A DNA stretch of 39,893 bases from Gallionella sp. (GTDB taxonomy: Bacteria; Pseudomonadota; Gammaproteobacteria; Burkholderiales; Gallionellaceae), in NCBI GenBank assembly GCA_028710525.1, contig JAQTTY010000016.1, forward strand, positions 1 through 39,893. Reading direction: 5' to 3'. How positions within the stretch are numbered: the stretch's first letter is position 1; every line of letters starts with the position of its first letter. Both the position numbers and the translations under genes were made by a program. This document shows, one piece after another, positions 38,008 through 39,893 of this stretch. The notes below the pieces were generated by a model, which was not told where the DNA came from, ran no database searches, and worked only from the letters and a program-made list of their open reading frames with translations.

Positions 38008-38619
38008 ATGATGGAAGCTCAGCAAGAAAATACAGCTGCACAAGCCCGCGTTGATATACGAGGAGAGTGGTTTAGAGAGTGGGATGTCTATGCCAGTCAC
38101 GTCAATCGTATTCCTAGGTGGTATTGGGTGGGAATGACATTGAGCGCGCTGTGGCTGGTGGTGTATCTGATCATCTATCCGTCTATTCCATTCCTTACGG
38201 GTCACTGGCAAGGGGTGGGTGTGCCGAGCGGATGTCGACCTTGGACAGCCATCTGCGAAATGCGTGTAGCTCAGGTGAAACTGGATTCCGTCAGAGGACC
38301 GTATCTGGAAAAACTAAGCTCCGCGGTGCTTGAAACAATAGCAACGGATAGAGAGTTGAGCGAGTTTGTCTCACATGCCGCTCGTGTGCCTTACGCGGAG
38401 CAATGTGTAGGATGTCATGGGCGGGATGGGGTTGGCTACTCCCAAATAAAATCTCGCGCGCCTTCTCTGAGTGACGCGGTTTGGCTGCATGGTGGTGAGA
38501 TACGAGACATCAAGGCCAGCATCCAAGATGCGGCAATCCATCCGTTCGGCTTGACCACACGCATCGACGAACTTCATGCAAAGTTATTGGCAGTATTTGT
38601 CTATCAAAAATTGCGCTGA
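38008..38619 (+). CDS. Orphan CcoP-like membrane cytochrome c
   Basis: 203 residues. The N-terminus resembles FixP/CcoP of cbb3 oxidases: RIPRWYW followed by one membrane helix (about 40-57) and YPSIPFLTGHWQGV. One c-type heme motif, CVGCH (C133, C136, H137). CcoP normally has two heme domains; the protein stops after one. There is no methionine after the heme motif, so the usual Met axial ligand is lost; H161, H178 and H190 are possible substitutes. Extra cysteines at 76 and 83. AGGAA lies 8 bases before the ATG. No ccoNO genes are in the window, so partner and role are unknown. Confidence 0.85.
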   Translation: MMEAQQENTAAQARVDIRGEWFREWDVYASHVNRIPRWYWVGMTLSALWLVVYLIIYPSIPFLTGHWQGVGVPSGCRPWTAICEMRVAQVKLDSVRGPYLEKLSSAVLETIATDRELSEFVSHAARVPYAEQCVGCHGRDGVGYSQIKSRAPSLSDAVWLHGGEIRDIKASIQDAAIHPFGLTTRIDELHAKLLAVFVYQKLR

Positions 38620-38632
38620 AGCCGATTCGGAT

Positions 38633-39091
38633 TTAGCCGCACACTGAACCGTCATCGGCTTCCGCATCGCTAGGGCGTAATTTATTCATTACGATGCGTT
38701 GTAAGGCATAGCCCACCAACATTGCAGGTACGAACACCCACAGTTCCCAGTTCGGTGCGGCGAACAGCGCAATCGCCGGGCCGGGGCAATAGCCACTGAT
38801 GCCCCAACCCATGCCGAATAGCGCCGAACCAACGATGAGCGGCGCATCCAGTTGTTTGGCTTGTGTCACGAAGAACTGGGTGCCAAACACCGGCTTGGGC
38901 AATCTGCGCACCAAGCGGAACGCGAACAAGGTCACGCCTACTGCACCGCCCAAGACGAACAACAGACTGGCATCCCAACTACCCGCCATATCCAGAAAGC
39001 CCAATACCTTTTCTGGATGGGTCATGCCCGAGAGCGCCAACCCAAAACCGAAGATGATACCGACTAGTAAGGTCACAACGTTCTTCATCAT
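38633..39091 (-). CDS. YeeE/YedE-like (DUF6691) membrane protein, second of pair
   Basis: 152 residues from ATG 39091, which overlaps the upstream stop (ATGA); a second ATG is at 39088. Four helices. Motifs FGFGLALSGMTHPEKVLGFLD and GWGISGYCPGPAIAL with the conserved Cys are those of the Sulf_transp half-size family (PmpB-like), relatives of the thiosulfate transporter TsuA. It likely pairs with the product of 39088-39510. Sulphur-compound uptake is inferred from the family only. Confidence 0.88.
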   Translation of the reverse strand: MMKNVVTLLVGIIFGFGLALSGMTHPEKVLGFLDMAGSWDASLLFVLGGAVGVTLFAFRLVRRLPKPVFGTQFFVTQAKQLDAPLIVGSALFGMGWGISGYCPGPAIALFAAPNWELWVFVPAMLVGYALQRIVMNKLRPSDAEADDGSVCG

Positions 39092-39510
39092 TGCACCCCA
39101 AATACGTGACGCACCACATAGGTAGTGACGATGGCAACACTCAGAAAAGTCAGTGTCGCAACTAGCGAGCGTGGCGATAACTGCCCGAGACCACACACAC
39201 CATGTCCACTGGTGCAACCTCGTGCCATGCCTGTGCCCACGCCCACCAATACCCCAGCGAACGCCAGTAACCAGATTGGGAAGTTGTCTCGCGCTACGGG
39301 CGCATCGCCACCCATTAGGTAGTAAAGGGCCGCACCATCCACGATGCCGGCTAGGAACAGCGCAGGCCACAGTCTTTCGCGCGTGAACATCACGTTGATG
39401 ATCATGCTGCTCACTCCCGCGATACGGCCGTTCAGCCACAGTAAGAGCACTGCGGCAGAGCCAATCAACACGCCTCCGGCGAGTGCATAAACGAATTGTG
39501 ATGCGAACAT
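39088..39510 (-). CDS. YeeE/YedE-family membrane protein, first of pair
   Basis: 140 residues from ATG 39510 (AAGGA 5 bases upstream; an in-frame TTG at 39528 is less likely). Four helices. The signature is GTGMARGCTSGHGVCGLGQL with two cysteines, typical of the half-size YeeE/YedE (PmpA-like) sulphur transporter family. Translationally coupled to the second half by a 4-base overlap. Confidence 0.88.
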   Translation of the reverse strand: MFASQFVYALAGGVLIGSAAVLLLWLNGRIAGVSSMIINVMFTRERLWPALFLAGIVDGAALYYLMGGDAPVARDNFPIWLLAFAGVLVGVGTGMARGCTSGHGVCGLGQLSPRSLVATLTFLSVAIVTTYVVRHVFGVQ

Positions 39511-39666
39511 GTGAGTCCTTAGTAGCAACGGAGTGACCGCTGTATGAAGTAATAAAAATGTAAGGCGCGGATTTTAGCATCGTGCTTGAGGGTTGATGCT
39601 ATTGCAGATGAATAATCTCAGTTACTGACAGGGATAGGATTTCTGCCGTCGGCATGACACGCATTG

Positions 39667-39722
39667 CCTCAAGATAAAAGGTTACCCAAGAGCTGATCGT
39701 TTCCTCAAGTGAGGTGGTTACC
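39667..39722. repeat. Pair of direct repeats next to the transposase end
   Basis: CCTCAAG-N6-GGTTACC occurs twice, at 39667-39686 and 39703-39722, with a 36-base period; the second copy overlaps the transposase stop. Could be subterminal transposase-binding sites of the insertion sequence. Confidence 0.35.
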
Positions 39723-39893
39723 GAAGAAGTTTGAAGATAGCTCTCAGCTTACGCTGAATCTGCCTCTGGACCAGGAAGGGATTGAGCGATTTGATTTGTG
39801 CCGATAGCTTTTCTTTGGTGTCTTGCGGTACATCGGGATGGTCGAGTACACGTTGGGCGGGCGTGATTGGCTGACTGTGATTCCTAACCCATT
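39718..39893 (-). mobile_element. C-terminal fragment of an IS transposase (integrase-core type), cut by the window end
   Basis: The last 57 codons read on the minus strand to a TAA at 39718-39720, with residues such as PITPAQRVLDHPDVPQDTK and LNPFLVQRQIQRKLRAI. The TPxxRVL...LNPF pattern is the usual tail of integrase-core (DDE) transposases of insertion sequences in betaproteobacteria. The 5' part lies beyond the window, so completeness cannot be judged. The IS end should lie between 39580 and 39717, but no terminal inverted repeat can be defined without the other end. Confidence 0.7.

Noticed and set aside
39092..39580. Long minus-strand frame continuous with the second YeeE/YedE protein
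   Set aside because: It is a shadow of the first YeeE/YedE gene in another frame; the real second gene starts at 39091.

Overview
The window looks like a chromosomal segment of a Gram-negative betaproteobacterium. The case rests on the long rpsB-tsf-pyrH-frr-uppS-cdsA-dxr-rseP-bamA-skp-lpxD-fabZ-lpxA-lpxB-rnhB block, with map and glnD facing away from rpsB, and on the general look of the proteins. Moderate GC, a B12-dependent ribonucleotide reductase, a CcoP-like cytochrome and a YeeE/YedE pair would fit Nitrosomonadales (Gallionellaceae-like), but that finer placement is inference.

Layout. Positions 1-340: 3' end of an rRNA operon (5S rRNA, terminator) and tRNA-Lys(CTT). 368-2030 (-): two tandem transglutaminase-like proteins. 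2345-3331: a CheZ-like hypothetical facing a small membrane-anchored protein. 3433-6405 (-): nrdJ, with a promoter overlapped by two NrdR-box-like sites. 6699-6911 (+): a small conserved-looking protein. 6996-13866 (-): mfd, glnD and map. 14043-14806 (+): two tandem glycine-zipper envelope proteins. 15028-29632 (+): the translation, isoprenoid, outer-membrane and lipid A block, ending with a CopD-like membrane protein. 29745: tRNA-Pro(GGG). 29862-32190 (+): surE-pcm-nlpD, without rpoS directly behind. 32200-32326: a long imperfect inverted repeat, then a radical SAM protein. 33749-35824 (+): a complete [FeFe]-hydrogenase with an unusual C-terminal extension. 35865-37828 (-): a DUF4149-type membrane protein and selO. 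38008 (+): an orphan CcoP-like cytochrome. 38633-39510 (-): a YeeE/YedE pair. 39718-39893 (-): the C-terminal end of a transposase running off the window.

The central block makes ribosomal protein S2, EF-Ts, UMP kinase and ribosome recycling factor, then undecaprenyl-PP, CDP-diacylglycerol and MEP-pathway isoprenoid precursors, then the BamA/Skp/RseP outer-membrane machinery and the first lipid A steps. It is standard housekeeping with many 1-8 base overlaps.

The most unusual locus is the [FeFe]-hydrogenase. It has a CpI-like arrangement of all Fe-S ligands, H-cluster cysteines and proton-path residues, then about 116 extra residues resembling an NTF2/SnoaL fold. No maturase (HydE/F/G) or HydB/C partner is nearby, and about 540 bp of non-coding DNA precedes it. 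Other points are the NrdR boxes, a CcoP-like cytochrome with no possible Met ligand, and the hairpin-like repeat after nlpD.
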